From Verrucomicrobiaceae bacterium (GTDB taxonomy: Bacteria > Verrucomicrobiota > Verrucomicrobiia > Verrucomicrobiales > Verrucomicrobiaceae): 64,000 nucleotides of DNA. A program made the translations under genes and the position numbers. This document shows, piece by piece, positions 41,301-49,617 of the stretch. Below the pieces are notes generated by a model. It was not told the origin of the DNA and made no database searches. It saw only the letters and a list, made by a program, of their open reading frames with translations. The stretch's first letter is position 1; each line of letters begins with the position of its first letter. Where the stretch lies: the NCBI GenBank assembly GCA_947466075.1, contig CANIBP010000027.1, forward strand, positions 1 through 64,000, written 5' to 3'.

Positions 41301-42667
41301 CACAGGCCGCGCACCGTGTAGTCGCCGGGCACGACGGGGCGTGTGGGGATGTTGTAAACACCATGCTTCGCGGCTTCGGGATCACGCAGCAAATCATCGC
41401 TACCATCCCACCACGCGATGTTATCACCTGCGGGAAAAGGAGTCTCGCTAACGAGGTTGCGCACGCGATGTCCAGCCTTGTCTTCGATCACCAGCGTGAC
41501 TAGACCCGCCTCGGGTAATGTGAACTTCACGGGGATCGGCGGTGGCTCCTCGCCGGACTTTGGCAAGACGATACTCGACAACCTGGCTTCGCGCATCGGC
41601 ACTAGGGCCATGAGTTCGCCCAGCCACACACGGCGTCCATCTTTGACCTTCTTTTCATAATGCCCAACGCCTTTGGTGGCTGCGGTGATGCGAACGCGCA
41701 GCGCCCGAGTGCTCACCTCGCGATCCAAGCCGATCCAGTTCGGTCCAAGCTGGCTTGGATACCACGTCTGGAGATCACGCCCAGAGCCGACATGCGTCCA
41801 CGCCGCCGCTAGAGCCTCGCGCACATTTTCATCCTCTGCCCCAATGAAGGCGTCGATCTCGCATGACGCAAAACCAGCCCACAACAGGCAGAGGCTGCTG
41901 AGTGTCACTGGCTTTGACCAAGTGAGTGTCATGATCTCGGGATTCTCAGCAGACATCGGCAGCGGTGCACCTTCCTCAGCGTTCTCCCAGGTTTGCCAGG
42001 TTCGATTGTGCGATTCATCGACGAGCTTCATCGACACATCATCTCGCGCCCGCGACTGCACCAGCGCCTGCGGTGCAACATTGCCCAAACGCTCCGGTAG
42101 CAGCCAGACACCCGCGAGTAACCCTGCGGTCTCGCGATCTCCAGCGGCAGGTGTGTGACTGAAACGCAGAGCCCGAGTCGAAGTGCCCGATGGCAACACC
42201 CACAGGCCATAGTCACCGCTGGCGACTTCAGCATTCGACTCCGAACCACCCAACAAACGCAACGCAGGCACCCATTGCGAATCATCAGCCAAATCGCCCG
42301 GATACGCGGCACCTGCCTTCAACACACTCAAAGCACCACCACCGCCTACCAACACACTGCCCAATCGAACGGACTGGGTGAAACCAATGCGCAGATGCCG
42401 CACACCCGTTTCGCGCCCCTCACCGAACTTGACGCCCTTCCAGTGCGGCTTGGTTTGCTTGCACCACACGACCGCCTTTGGTCCAAGCTTGGCCGTTTCG
42501 GCGTCACCTTGGACCAGAGATTCTGCCGCATTGCCGACGCGCTCCGCAAAGGCCGCGGGGTCGAGGAGCGATGCGTCGAACGCGGGGAATGGTTCCGCGG
42601 CGTGCAGCGTCGTGAGTGAGAGGAGGCAGAGAATCGCCGCGCGGAAGAAGGGGAATGGAGTCGTCAT
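38375..42667 (-). CDS. Giant secreted protein with FlgD-Ig, NHL-like propeller and CBM9-like domains
   Basis: The protein is 1430 aa, signal peptide MTTPFPFFRAAILCLLSLTT. The first ~350 residues form one or two beta-rich domains. Around 375-430 is an FlgD-type Ig-like domain (PEAGLVTLVIEDKAGHRVRN). Residues ~500-1200 contain NHL/SMP-30-like propeller segments (GVTFDAAGRMLVISGSKLLV; NPNDLTLDSQGSVWVAENDN). The last ~220 residues resemble a CBM9-like domain (TVDGKLDDWPATADWAV). The architecture suggests a carbohydrate-binding cell-surface protein. It is the first gene of the run down to 31825. Confidence 0.75.
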   Translation of the reverse strand: MTTPFPFFRAAILCLLSLTTLHAAEPFPAFDASLLDPAAFAERVGNAAESLVQGDAETAKLGPKAVVWCKQTKPHWKGVKFGEGRETGVRHLRIGFTQSVRLGSVLVGGGGALSVLKAGAAYPGDLADDSQWVPALRLLGGSESNAEVASGDYGLWVLPSGTSTRALRFSHTPAAGDRETAGLLAGVWLLPERLGNVAPQALVQSRARDDVSMKLVDESHNRTWQTWENAEEGAPLPMSAENPEIMTLTWSKPVTLSSLCLLWAGFASCEIDAFIGAEDENVREALAAAWTHVGSGRDLQTWYPSQLGPNWIGLDREVSTRALRVRITAATKGVGHYEKKVKDGRRVWLGELMALVPMREARLSSIVLPKSGEEPPPIPVKFTLPEAGLVTLVIEDKAGHRVRNLVSETPFPAGDNIAWWDGSDDLLRDPEAAKHGVYNIPTRPVVPGDYTVRGLWRKPLSLRYEFSIYNAGKPAWTTADNTGCWLTTHTPPTSMAFVPGSRTADGQPLIFMGCYVAEGGHGLQWLREDGTKIGGQHWVGGTWTGAPTLAVDTGENAIADHLCYVGSVWEGELRLTAKTKALGDQPIFKTQLGDDPRPKKPTDPRPALIENFEGGDRQLVLSGIAVHDGLIACSMLRNNELLFVDAKTGGITGRMSVDSPRGVTFDAAGRMLVISGSKLLVFASTKATKADVIMSKGLEDPRHIATDKAGNYLISDRGTSHQIKVFTPSGKLVKTIGKAGAPAVGDYDPQHMNNPNDLTLDSQGSVWVAENDNYPRRVSVWSAESKLVRAFYGPTEYGGGGALDSRDANVFFYKGLEFALDWKSGTDSLKRVFARPESLLEAHYGHYSPDWPLYPSQGKGRRYFTSCYTHTPTGGDNVAFIWLDTGKEARLVAALGDAHAWKFLREQSEFRTAWPAGTKPEDENPQPDKHATFLWMDLKADGRPQTTELQMTQGAARGITVTKDLDFIVTQLGEDTAMFSPTSFDANGVPRYDFIPARLGAAGGRPPSSGGNQTLRSHDWTISTNATPPFSPHGLGGMFKGEPRWSYPSPWPGLHSSHEAAVPDRPGMVVGHTRLLGDFINGPAGPMFGINGNMGNMYLFTADGLFVSTLFNDIRLRPNWVAPVATRNMDVTDVSLHDENFWPSMTQTPDGKVFLIDGGRTSLVRVDGLDTLKRLPDQKLTVTTADLDNARDWFARAEISRQKARGTDILAVPMRTTAPTVDGKLDDWPATADWAVIDRRGTKANFNSDSKPYEVSASLSIASDRLFAAWRTTEKDLLANSGETPNALFKTGGCLDLMLQTDTDQRLLVTLVKGQPRAVLYRSKVPGTTQPVSFSSPWRSISIDSVEDITEQVSIATDKAGNFEISVLLSTLHWSPKSGDLVRADIGVLRGSNGQTTQRVYWSNKATAITADVPSEAELTPKLWGQWKAP

Positions 42668-42711
42668 GGGTTAGGAATCATGGGTTTTGCTGAAGTGGTC
42701 TTCGTATCTCA

Positions 42712-43947
42712 TCAAAAACTTTGGAAGCGTTCTTCCATCGGCGGAAACTTCGCCGGCCATGCCGCGGGGAAAAACCGCACGATGCAATGCGGTCGGTAGC
42801 CTTCCAGAAGGATATCGCATTGCACCGAGATGCGGACGCCGCTGTCGCCGGGTCGCGGCGGCAGCTTTTCGGTCTTGAGGATGTTGCCGCCGTGACGGTC
42901 GTTCAAGGGATCAAACATCAGCAGCGATTCCCGGGCGACGGCGATGGTCCCCTTGAGCGCTTTCGGGTCTTTTGGTTCTTTGACCAAAGGCCATCCGATG
43001 GTGGGTTCATGCACGATCTTCAGTTCCTCGAAGAGGGCGGGATCGAACGTATCGAAAAAGGTGATGGTGACGATTTCGGCGGCGTCATCGACGGATTCGA
43101 TCCACCCGGGCAGGCCGCGTTCGCGCATGTGGTCGTGGTGACGCTTGGTTTGCTGCATCGTAGCGAGCTTGCGGCTCTCGTCATCCAGCCAGATCTCGAG
43201 CAGGCGACCAGGGCCGAACAACGTGGCCCAGGTGAGGTTCAACAACACGCGCTGGCCCGGCTTCAAGGCATCGAGTTCTGAAACACCGCGCCCCTGTCGG
43301 ACCACGGTGCTCTGCTGAAGGTCGAAAGTCTTCGGTTCACCGATGGGTTCCTCGCCCCGATGCAGGCGCGCGGTCAGCTTCATCGTTTTCAGATCGACCG
43401 ATTCGATCTGCCATGATTGGGACGCATGCTTGTCGTAGCTGAAGTCGTCTTCGAGACGGATGCAACGGTTGAAGTCCACGTCCTTCGACTGGCGGCCATG
43501 CCTGTGGAGGTTTGCCAGCGGCGGGGTCTTGTCGGTGGGTGACTTGTGGTAAAAGACGCCGCGCAGATGAGTGCCGATCGGGATGTCCTGCAACGCGGCG
43601 GGCGCGCCGTGATACCAGATGGAGCCGTAGGGCAGCATGGCGGCGTCGATGGGCAGGTCCAGATTCCCGGCTCCCTGGGAATCGTCGCGGTCCACGCGGA
43701 GATGGAACCGGCGCTCCAGATGATCAACGCGAATCAGCTCACCGAAAATCGCATGGCCCGAACCGAGAGGCGGGAACTCCCCGTCGATGAGCTGATACCA
43801 TTGAAGGACGGTGTCTTTCGCCTTTCCCGCCAGCTTCTTGAGTTCCTCCGCAGTGTAGGAGCCATTCGCGTCGGTGCGGAATCTCGGTGGAGATTCGGCA
43901 CGGGCCGAAAGGAACGCCACGAGACAGAGGGCAAGGGTCAAACGCAT
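42712..43947 (-). CDS. Secreted protein of an unnamed family (paralogue A)
   Basis: The protein is 411 aa with a signal peptide (MRLTLALCLVAFLSARAE). It is clearly paralogous to the protein at 48227: FRTDA(N/D)G near the start, WYQLIDG(E/Q)FPP, VDHLERRF..RVDR(D/N)DSQ, LPYGSIWYHGAPAALQDIP, and RERGLPGW near residue 270. No named domain recognised. It follows the DUF1592A-DUF1552A pair by 34 bp, so it is the third gene of that module. Location is probably periplasm or cell surface; function unknown. Confidence 0.75.
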   Translation of the reverse strand: MRLTLALCLVAFLSARAESPPRFRTDANGSYTAEELKKLAGKAKDTVLQWYQLIDGEFPPLGSGHAIFGELIRVDHLERRFHLRVDRDDSQGAGNLDLPIDAAMLPYGSIWYHGAPAALQDIPIGTHLRGVFYHKSPTDKTPPLANLHRHGRQSKDVDFNRCIRLEDDFSYDKHASQSWQIESVDLKTMKLTARLHRGEEPIGEPKTFDLQQSTVVRQGRGVSELDALKPGQRVLLNLTWATLFGPGRLLEIWLDDESRKLATMQQTKRHHDHMRERGLPGWIESVDDAAEIVTITFFDTFDPALFEELKIVHEPTIGWPLVKEPKDPKALKGTIAVARESLLMFDPLNDRHGGNILKTEKLPPRPGDSGVRISVQCDILLEGYRPHCIVRFFPAAWPAKFPPMEERFQSF

Positions 43948-43981
43948 GGGACAATATCGGGTGCGATGGATTCAAGCGGTC

Positions 43982-45346
43982 TTACGCGACCACTTCCGAG
44001 ACGGGCCGGACGCTGTCCTGAAACTGCTCCGCCTTTACCTCGACGCGCTGCAGCATGGTGAGCAGCAGATTGCTCAAGCGCGCGTCGCCATCGACGGGAC
44101 GCGAGCAGACCTTGTAGTGGCTCATGGCGTCCGCGACGTTGTATTGGCCGATCTTCGGCAGGTTGAAATCGACGTGAGTGCCGTGCTTGTAGCCGAGCGC
44201 CTTTCCGCCGGCGAGGAGAGTGGGGAGGTTCGCATTGCCGTGGCTGTGACCATAGGCCATGCCGCTGCCCCAGAGCACCTGCGTGGTATCGAGCAATGAT
44301 TGCCCGTCCGCTTCCTTGTGGGCCTTGAGCTGGTCGAGGAAGTAACTGAACTGCTCGACGAGAAAGGTGTCGGTCTGCGTGAGGCGACGGAGTTGCTCGG
44401 GATCGCCATTGTGGTGGGAAAGGCCGTGGCGGGTCTGCGAGATGCCGATGTCGGGGATGGCACCGCCATTGGCCTCGCTGCAGATCATGCAGGTGATGAC
44501 GCGGGTGGAGTCGGTGCGCAGGGCCATGACCATGAGGTCGAAAAAGAGCCGATGATAGGCAGTCACGGCAGTCATATCGAGCTTGCTGCTGAGGCGGGCG
44601 ATCTCGGCGCTGTCGAGTTTAGGCTTCGGAACGTTCAGCCATTCGTCGGCGCGCTGGGTGCGTTCCTCGACCTGCCGCACCGCGGTGAGGTAATCGTCGA
44701 GCTTCGTCCGGTCCTCACTCCCCAGCTTCTTGGTGACGCGTTTCGCTTCTCCGGCGACGAGGTCGAGAATGCTGCCACGCCGGCTCAGGCGGCGGCGAAT
44801 GGTCTCCTTGCTGTCCTTTTCGACGCCGAAGAGCATGTTGAAAATCGTCTGGGAGTTCCGCTCGGCGGGGAGCTGGATGCCGTCGCGCGACCACGCGAGC
44901 GAGTGCCCTTCGATCGCCATTTCGAGGGAACGGTATCGTGTGGATGCACCCTGGACCTCGGCCATGAGCTGGTCGGCGGACACGCTGTTGCGGAAGGCGC
45001 CGCCATCACCGGGCACGTTCGCGCCCGTCAGCCAGACCCTGTCGCAGTTGTGTTGTTTTCCGAGCACCATCGGGTGGTGCAAGCCACTGATGGGAGTGAC
45101 ATCGGCGCGGTGCTTTTCGAGCGACTCCAGGGTCTTGGTGAACTGGAAATCCCGGCCGGCTTTTTCGATCTGCCAGGTCAGGGTGTTGACCCCATTCGGG
45201 ATGTAAAGGAACACGCTGCGTTTCGGCTTCGACGGCGCGGGCAGGGCCGCCATGCAATCGAGCAAAGGCAGGCCGATGCTGGCTCCGACACCGTGCAGGA
45301 AATGGCGGCGGTTCATCTTCCATCGATTCAAATTCAGGTTGCTCAT
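43982..45346 (-). CDS. DUF1552 protein, module A
   Basis: The protein is 454 aa. A twin-arginine signal is present near residue 13 (NRRHFLHGVGASIGLPLLD), implying export in folded form. Family features: PKRSVFLYIPNGVNTLTWQ, SGLHHPMVLGKQHNC, and a WGSGMAYGHSHGNANLPTLL segment near the C-terminus with several histidines. DUF1552 genes nearly always lie next to DUF1592 genes in PVC bacteria, as here. Biochemical function is not established to my knowledge. Confidence 0.93.
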   Translation of the reverse strand: MSNLNLNRWKMNRRHFLHGVGASIGLPLLDCMAALPAPSKPKRSVFLYIPNGVNTLTWQIEKAGRDFQFTKTLESLEKHRADVTPISGLHHPMVLGKQHNCDRVWLTGANVPGDGGAFRNSVSADQLMAEVQGASTRYRSLEMAIEGHSLAWSRDGIQLPAERNSQTIFNMLFGVEKDSKETIRRRLSRRGSILDLVAGEAKRVTKKLGSEDRTKLDDYLTAVRQVEERTQRADEWLNVPKPKLDSAEIARLSSKLDMTAVTAYHRLFFDLMVMALRTDSTRVITCMICSEANGGAIPDIGISQTRHGLSHHNGDPEQLRRLTQTDTFLVEQFSYFLDQLKAHKEADGQSLLDTTQVLWGSGMAYGHSHGNANLPTLLAGGKALGYKHGTHVDFNLPKIGQYNVADAMSHYKVCSRPVDGDARLSNLLLTMLQRVEVKAEQFQDSVRPVSEVVA

Positions 45347-45401
45347 GTTGGTTCGTTTCTTGGGTTGTGACTTGGGGAAAATGCGGCGGAGAGAATTCAG
45401 T

Positions 45402-47825
45402 TCATCGCTTCTGAAAAAGATCGGAACAAACGAACGCCTCGACGATGTCGTGCAGGCGGTAGTCCTTTGCCTTGCTGGCGGCGGCGATGGCTTTCAGGGC
45501 GTCCCGATCGCCGAAGGACATGCTGCGGCGCATGCCGTAGGTGGCGAGTTTTTCGATGAATGCGGCGTTGAAGGTGTCGATGTCCGCGAGCAGCAGTTGC
45601 TTGAACTCCTCGGGCGTCTGGTAGGCGCGTCCGTCGGGGAGTTTGCCGGTGGGATTGACCGGAGGGTTGTCACCCGCGCCTTCGGTTTGCTCCACGGTGC
45701 GCCAGCGGCCGATGGCGTCGTAGTTTTCAAAGGCAAGGCCGAGCGGGTCGATCTTCGCGTGGCAGGAGGCGCAATTCGGATCCTTGATGTGGGCTTCCAG
45801 CTTCATCCGCAGGGTCGCCTTCGGGGAGTCCACGGGGTTCGGAGCGATGGGATCCACATTGGCTGGCGGCGGCGGCGGTGACTTGCCAAAGATGGCCTCG
45901 GAGAGCCATACGCCGCGATGCACAGGGCGGTGCCGGGTGCCATCCGACGTGAGTGAAAGGATCGCCGCCTGCGTCAGCAAGCCGCCCCGCTGGCTGTCGG
46001 CGGGCAGGGAGATGCGCTGGGGTTCATCACCCTTCCCTTCCGGAGCGGTCAAACCGTAGTGCTTCGCCAGCCGAGGGTTCATCATGCTCCAATCCGAATC
46101 CAAAAACTCCCGCAGGGTGAGCCCGCCATGCAGCACCTCACGGAAGAAAGCCTTGGTCTCGGCGATCATGCTTTGCTCCAGATGGCTGTCGTAGTCCGGG
46201 TAGAGGTTCTTGTCCGGCTGGAACATGCCGACTTTGCGCAAACGCAGCCACTGCTGGCTGAAGGAATCACCAAAACGCGCCGCCCTGGGATCGCCCAGCA
46301 TTCTCGCCACCTGGCGCTGGAGTTCGGCCCGGTCGCGCAATTTGCCCGCTTCAGCCAGCGAGAACAACTCGTCATCCGGCATGGTGCTCCAGAGGAGATA
46401 GGAAAGCCGGGAGGCGATTTCCCAATCGTTGAGAGCATTCCGGCTGGTGTCCTCATCTCCCTCCGCGATGAACAGAAAGTTCTTCGAGCACAGGATGGCC
46501 AGCATGCCGGCCTTCACCGCATCGCTGAACTTCTCCTTCGCCGCCAGTTCCGCGCGCACGATGCCCACATACCCATCCAGTTCATCCGGCGTGGCCGGAC
46601 GCCGGAAGGCCCGGCGGGCCATGCGGCTCAGGCTCTCGCGCACCGCATCCAGATTGGCCTCTTCCTTCGGCCAATACTCGACGCGGCGGCTCTGCTCCTG
46701 CATGGAAATGATGGGGCCCTTCCACGACACTGAATCGAGGATCAGAAACGGATAGCGGGGCGCGCCCTGCCCGTCCGTCAGCTTGATCTGCCACGGGCTG
46801 CGCCCATCGGCGATGCTGACAAAGGGCTTGGCACCATGCCGACCGGAGAGCGGCGTGTTCGACGGACCGGGCACACTATTGAAGACCGTGATCTGCGGGC
46901 GCCCCTTCGGCAAATGCGCCTGAAACGTCACCGTCACCGGCTTGCCCTCGGGAGCAACGATGTCCTGTTCAAAGAGAACCCGGTCCAGAATCGTCTCGAC
47001 CACCTTGAGCCGAGGATCCCGGCCATTGGTCGGCTTCAGGCCGCTGAGGGTGTAGCTGATCTCGTAGATGCCGGCGACCGGCAGATTTTCCCGGGCCGAT
47101 CTGATGAAACTGTCCCGCGGCCACATCTCAAAACGCAGCTTGTCCAGCAGGCCCCGCGCGGCGAGTTCTTGCCGGTAGGGTTCGGGGACGGATTTTCCGT
47201 CCACCGCGCGGAAGGTCGATTCGATCGGTGCGGGCTTCGCGGGTGGATAAGCCTCGGCAAGGACGATCTCTGCGGCGTTGAAATACTTTTCCACCGTCGA
47301 AGGTGAGAGGTTCAGGACGGAGCCGATGCGCTCGAAGCCGTGCCAATCCTCATCCTCCAGAAGTCCGCCGGGATCGGCGGCATCGAACTGCACGCCGATG
47401 AGATCGCGCACCGTGTTCACATATTCCTCCCGCGTGAGCCGGTTGTAGGAGACACGGGCGCGGGCCGCGAGCCGGGCGGATTCGCCCTCTTTCAACCGCG
47501 CCGCGATCCACTCGACCACCTGCGCGCTCTCCTCGGCCTTGGGCCGCTTCTTCTCCTTCTTCGGCGGCATCTCACCGGAGTTAATGCGCTCCATGATCTC
47601 CAGCCACTGCGGGTTGTTCTCGTGCCCGACCTTCGGGCTCAGCGTGTCGATGCGGAAGTCGCCCTTCTGCACCTCGGCGTCGTGGCACTTCAGGCAGTGC
47701 TGATCGAAGTAAGTGGCCACCGTGGGATCGAGTGCGGCGACTGGCGCGACAGCCGCCACGCCGCCAGCCGTCGCGAAGATGAGCGCGGCGCCGAATGATG
47801 AGTGAAAGCGAAGGCGGGAGGTCAT
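45402..47825 (-). CDS. DUF1592-type cytochrome-like protein, module A
   Basis: The protein is 807 aa from the ATG at 47825, with a hydrophobic export signal. Domain order: N-terminal heme motif CLKCH (residues 44-48), DUF1587 (YNRLTREEYVNTVRDLIGV), DUF1595 (ARRAFRRPATPDELDGYVGI), DUF1592 (DWEIASRLSYLLWSTMPDDE), DUF1588 (TSDGTRHRPVHRGVWLSEAI), a second heme motif CASCH near residue 685, and DUF1585 (MRRSMSFGDRDALKAIAAAS). It is probably a periplasmic redox protein. It is equal in length and closely similar to module B at 53742, indicating duplication. Confidence 0.93.
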   Translation of the reverse strand: MTSRLRFHSSFGAALIFATAGGVAAVAPVAALDPTVATYFDQHCLKCHDAEVQKGDFRIDTLSPKVGHENNPQWLEIMERINSGEMPPKKEKKRPKAEESAQVVEWIAARLKEGESARLAARARVSYNRLTREEYVNTVRDLIGVQFDAADPGGLLEDEDWHGFERIGSVLNLSPSTVEKYFNAAEIVLAEAYPPAKPAPIESTFRAVDGKSVPEPYRQELAARGLLDKLRFEMWPRDSFIRSARENLPVAGIYEISYTLSGLKPTNGRDPRLKVVETILDRVLFEQDIVAPEGKPVTVTFQAHLPKGRPQITVFNSVPGPSNTPLSGRHGAKPFVSIADGRSPWQIKLTDGQGAPRYPFLILDSVSWKGPIISMQEQSRRVEYWPKEEANLDAVRESLSRMARRAFRRPATPDELDGYVGIVRAELAAKEKFSDAVKAGMLAILCSKNFLFIAEGDEDTSRNALNDWEIASRLSYLLWSTMPDDELFSLAEAGKLRDRAELQRQVARMLGDPRAARFGDSFSQQWLRLRKVGMFQPDKNLYPDYDSHLEQSMIAETKAFFREVLHGGLTLREFLDSDWSMMNPRLAKHYGLTAPEGKGDEPQRISLPADSQRGGLLTQAAILSLTSDGTRHRPVHRGVWLSEAIFGKSPPPPPANVDPIAPNPVDSPKATLRMKLEAHIKDPNCASCHAKIDPLGLAFENYDAIGRWRTVEQTEGAGDNPPVNPTGKLPDGRAYQTPEEFKQLLLADIDTFNAAFIEKLATYGMRRSMSFGDRDALKAIAAASKAKDYRLHDIVEAFVCSDLFQKR

Positions 47826-48226
47826 GATTGGATGGAACAAATACGCCACGATGCCGCCTTTCTTGGCAGGCCGCTACCCCGGAAAACTCGGGGGTGTCCC
47901 GCGGGCTGGGTGGTGCCAAGATGCGTCGCATCTCCGTTGCAGATATGCCTGCGTTTTCTTCACTGGATCGAGTGGCGCGGATGCCTTTCACGCGAGGATG
48001 ACCGGAACGTCCGGATCGGTAAGTTCGAGGTCACGGCGCCAGCGCCGCCAGGAACCGAAAAATACGGTTCTGGTTTGCCGGCAGCAGCGCCACAAAACGC
48101 TCGTCAGATTCAGGGGACGACATGGTCTATGACGTGGATTGGTCATGAGCCGGGAAAAGTGGCCAAAAAAAATCATCCGCCGTGAAAAATGTTGTGTCTG
48201 GCAAGAACTAAAGATGCACAAGCAAC
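47826..48226. other. Intergenic region upstream of module A
   Basis: No gene is seen in 401 bp. It should contain the promoter of the DUF1592A operon (minus strand); I could not place it with confidence. A T-run (GATTTTTTTTGG on the minus strand, about 48165-48176) lies ~55 bp past the stop of the gene at 48227. Confidence 0.4.
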
Positions 48227-49435
48227 TCACTCTCGCCCAGAGAACTGTTCTTCCTTCGGCAGCGCAATGACCTTCCACGTCGGCGGATGGAAGCTCACGA
48301 TGTGTTTTGGGCGGTAGCCTTCGAGCATCATGTCCATCTCAAGCTTGATTTGAATGCCGCTGCTGCCGGGTTCGACAGCGATCTTCTTCACTTCGAGCAC
48401 GCTGCCGGTTTTGCGATCATTGACCGGGTCGTAAGTCATGAGCGACTCGCGTGCGACGGCGAGACCTCCGCGTGGCTCAACTGGTGGCGGACTGCCGTCT
48501 TTCGGTGGTGGGGCATTGGGGTCTTTCGTGGTGAGTTCGTCGAAGAGCTTCGGATCCACATTGCCAAAGAAGGTGATGGTGACGAGTTGCGGCTCGTCCT
48601 CGACGGTCGCGACCCAACCCGGCAGGCCGCGCTCGCGGGTATGGATGCGGTGGCGTTCGAGTTGCTGAGTGGTGGCGAGGGCACGAGCCGGTTCATCGAG
48701 CCAGATGTCGGTGATGCGCCCGGGGCCGTAGAGCGTGACCCAGGTGAGATTGCAAAGGAAAGTCTGGCCGGGTTGCAGCGCCTTCAGGTCAGCGAAGCCT
48801 TTGCCCTGAAACACACGCGTGCTGGCGAGCAGATCGAATATCTTCGGTTTATCCCCTGTCAGCGATGCCGTGAGCTTCTTTGTCTCAAGGTCCACGCTGT
48901 CGATCTTCCACAGCTGCTTTTGCCGTGCGTTGAAGGTGAAGTCGTCCTCGATGCGGAAGCAGCGGCGGAAGTCGAACTCCGGTGTCTTGCGCCTGTAGGA
49001 GGTGTCGGGCGGAGGCGTCTTGTCATCGGGATCGGCTAGATAAAACAATCCATGCAGATGCGTGCCCAGCGGGATGTCCTGGAGTGCCGCCGGTGCTCCG
49101 TGATACCAAATGGAGCCGTATGGCAGCATCCCCGCATCGAGTGGCAGGTCCCAGACGCCACGATCCTGGCTGTCATTGCGATCCACGCGAATCTGGAAGC
49201 GTCGTTCCAAATGATCCACCTTCATGAGTTCGCCTGAGACCGCATGCGCCGAGCCTTCTGGCGGAAACTGGCCGTCGATGAGTTGATACCACTCGGGCTT
49301 GTCGTCTGGTTTCTTGTCCTTGGGGTTCCTCTTCTTTTCATCCACACGCACAGGGCCATCGGCATCGGTACGAAACTTGGGTTTGTCCTCGGCGTGAAGG
49401 CATGAAACGGTCAGGAAGAGGGCGAAAAGACGCAT
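48227..49435 (-). CDS. Secreted protein of an unnamed family (paralogue B)
   Basis: The protein is 402 aa from the ATG at 49435 (MRLFALFLTVSCLHAEDKP, a signal peptide). It is a close paralogue of the 42712 protein with the same block order, including LPYGSIWYHGAPAALQDIPL and RERGLPGWVATVED. By analogy with module A it would be the third partner of the DUF1592B-DUF1552B pair. It is separated from them by the plus-strand gene at 49618. Confidence 0.75.
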   Translation of the reverse strand: MRLFALFLTVSCLHAEDKPKFRTDADGPVRVDEKKRNPKDKKPDDKPEWYQLIDGQFPPEGSAHAVSGELMKVDHLERRFQIRVDRNDSQDRGVWDLPLDAGMLPYGSIWYHGAPAALQDIPLGTHLHGLFYLADPDDKTPPPDTSYRRKTPEFDFRRCFRIEDDFTFNARQKQLWKIDSVDLETKKLTASLTGDKPKIFDLLASTRVFQGKGFADLKALQPGQTFLCNLTWVTLYGPGRITDIWLDEPARALATTQQLERHRIHTRERGLPGWVATVEDEPQLVTITFFGNVDPKLFDELTTKDPNAPPPKDGSPPPVEPRGGLAVARESLMTYDPVNDRKTGSVLEVKKIAVEPGSSGIQIKLEMDMMLEGYRPKHIVSFHPPTWKVIALPKEEQFSGRE

Positions 49436-49617
49436 GGGCAACATAGGGAGAAGAGCATACGCCACAGCTGATTGCTTTTGGCAGAAAAGTCAGCGTTAAG
49501 ACCCCGTCAGACTCGATCCGCGACGTTCACACCTTTGGAACGGATATTTCCACCACTTCCGGCTTAAACTGGAACTTACTTTGTTCGATGGCCGTTTATG
49601 GCGGCGTATCTGCAACC

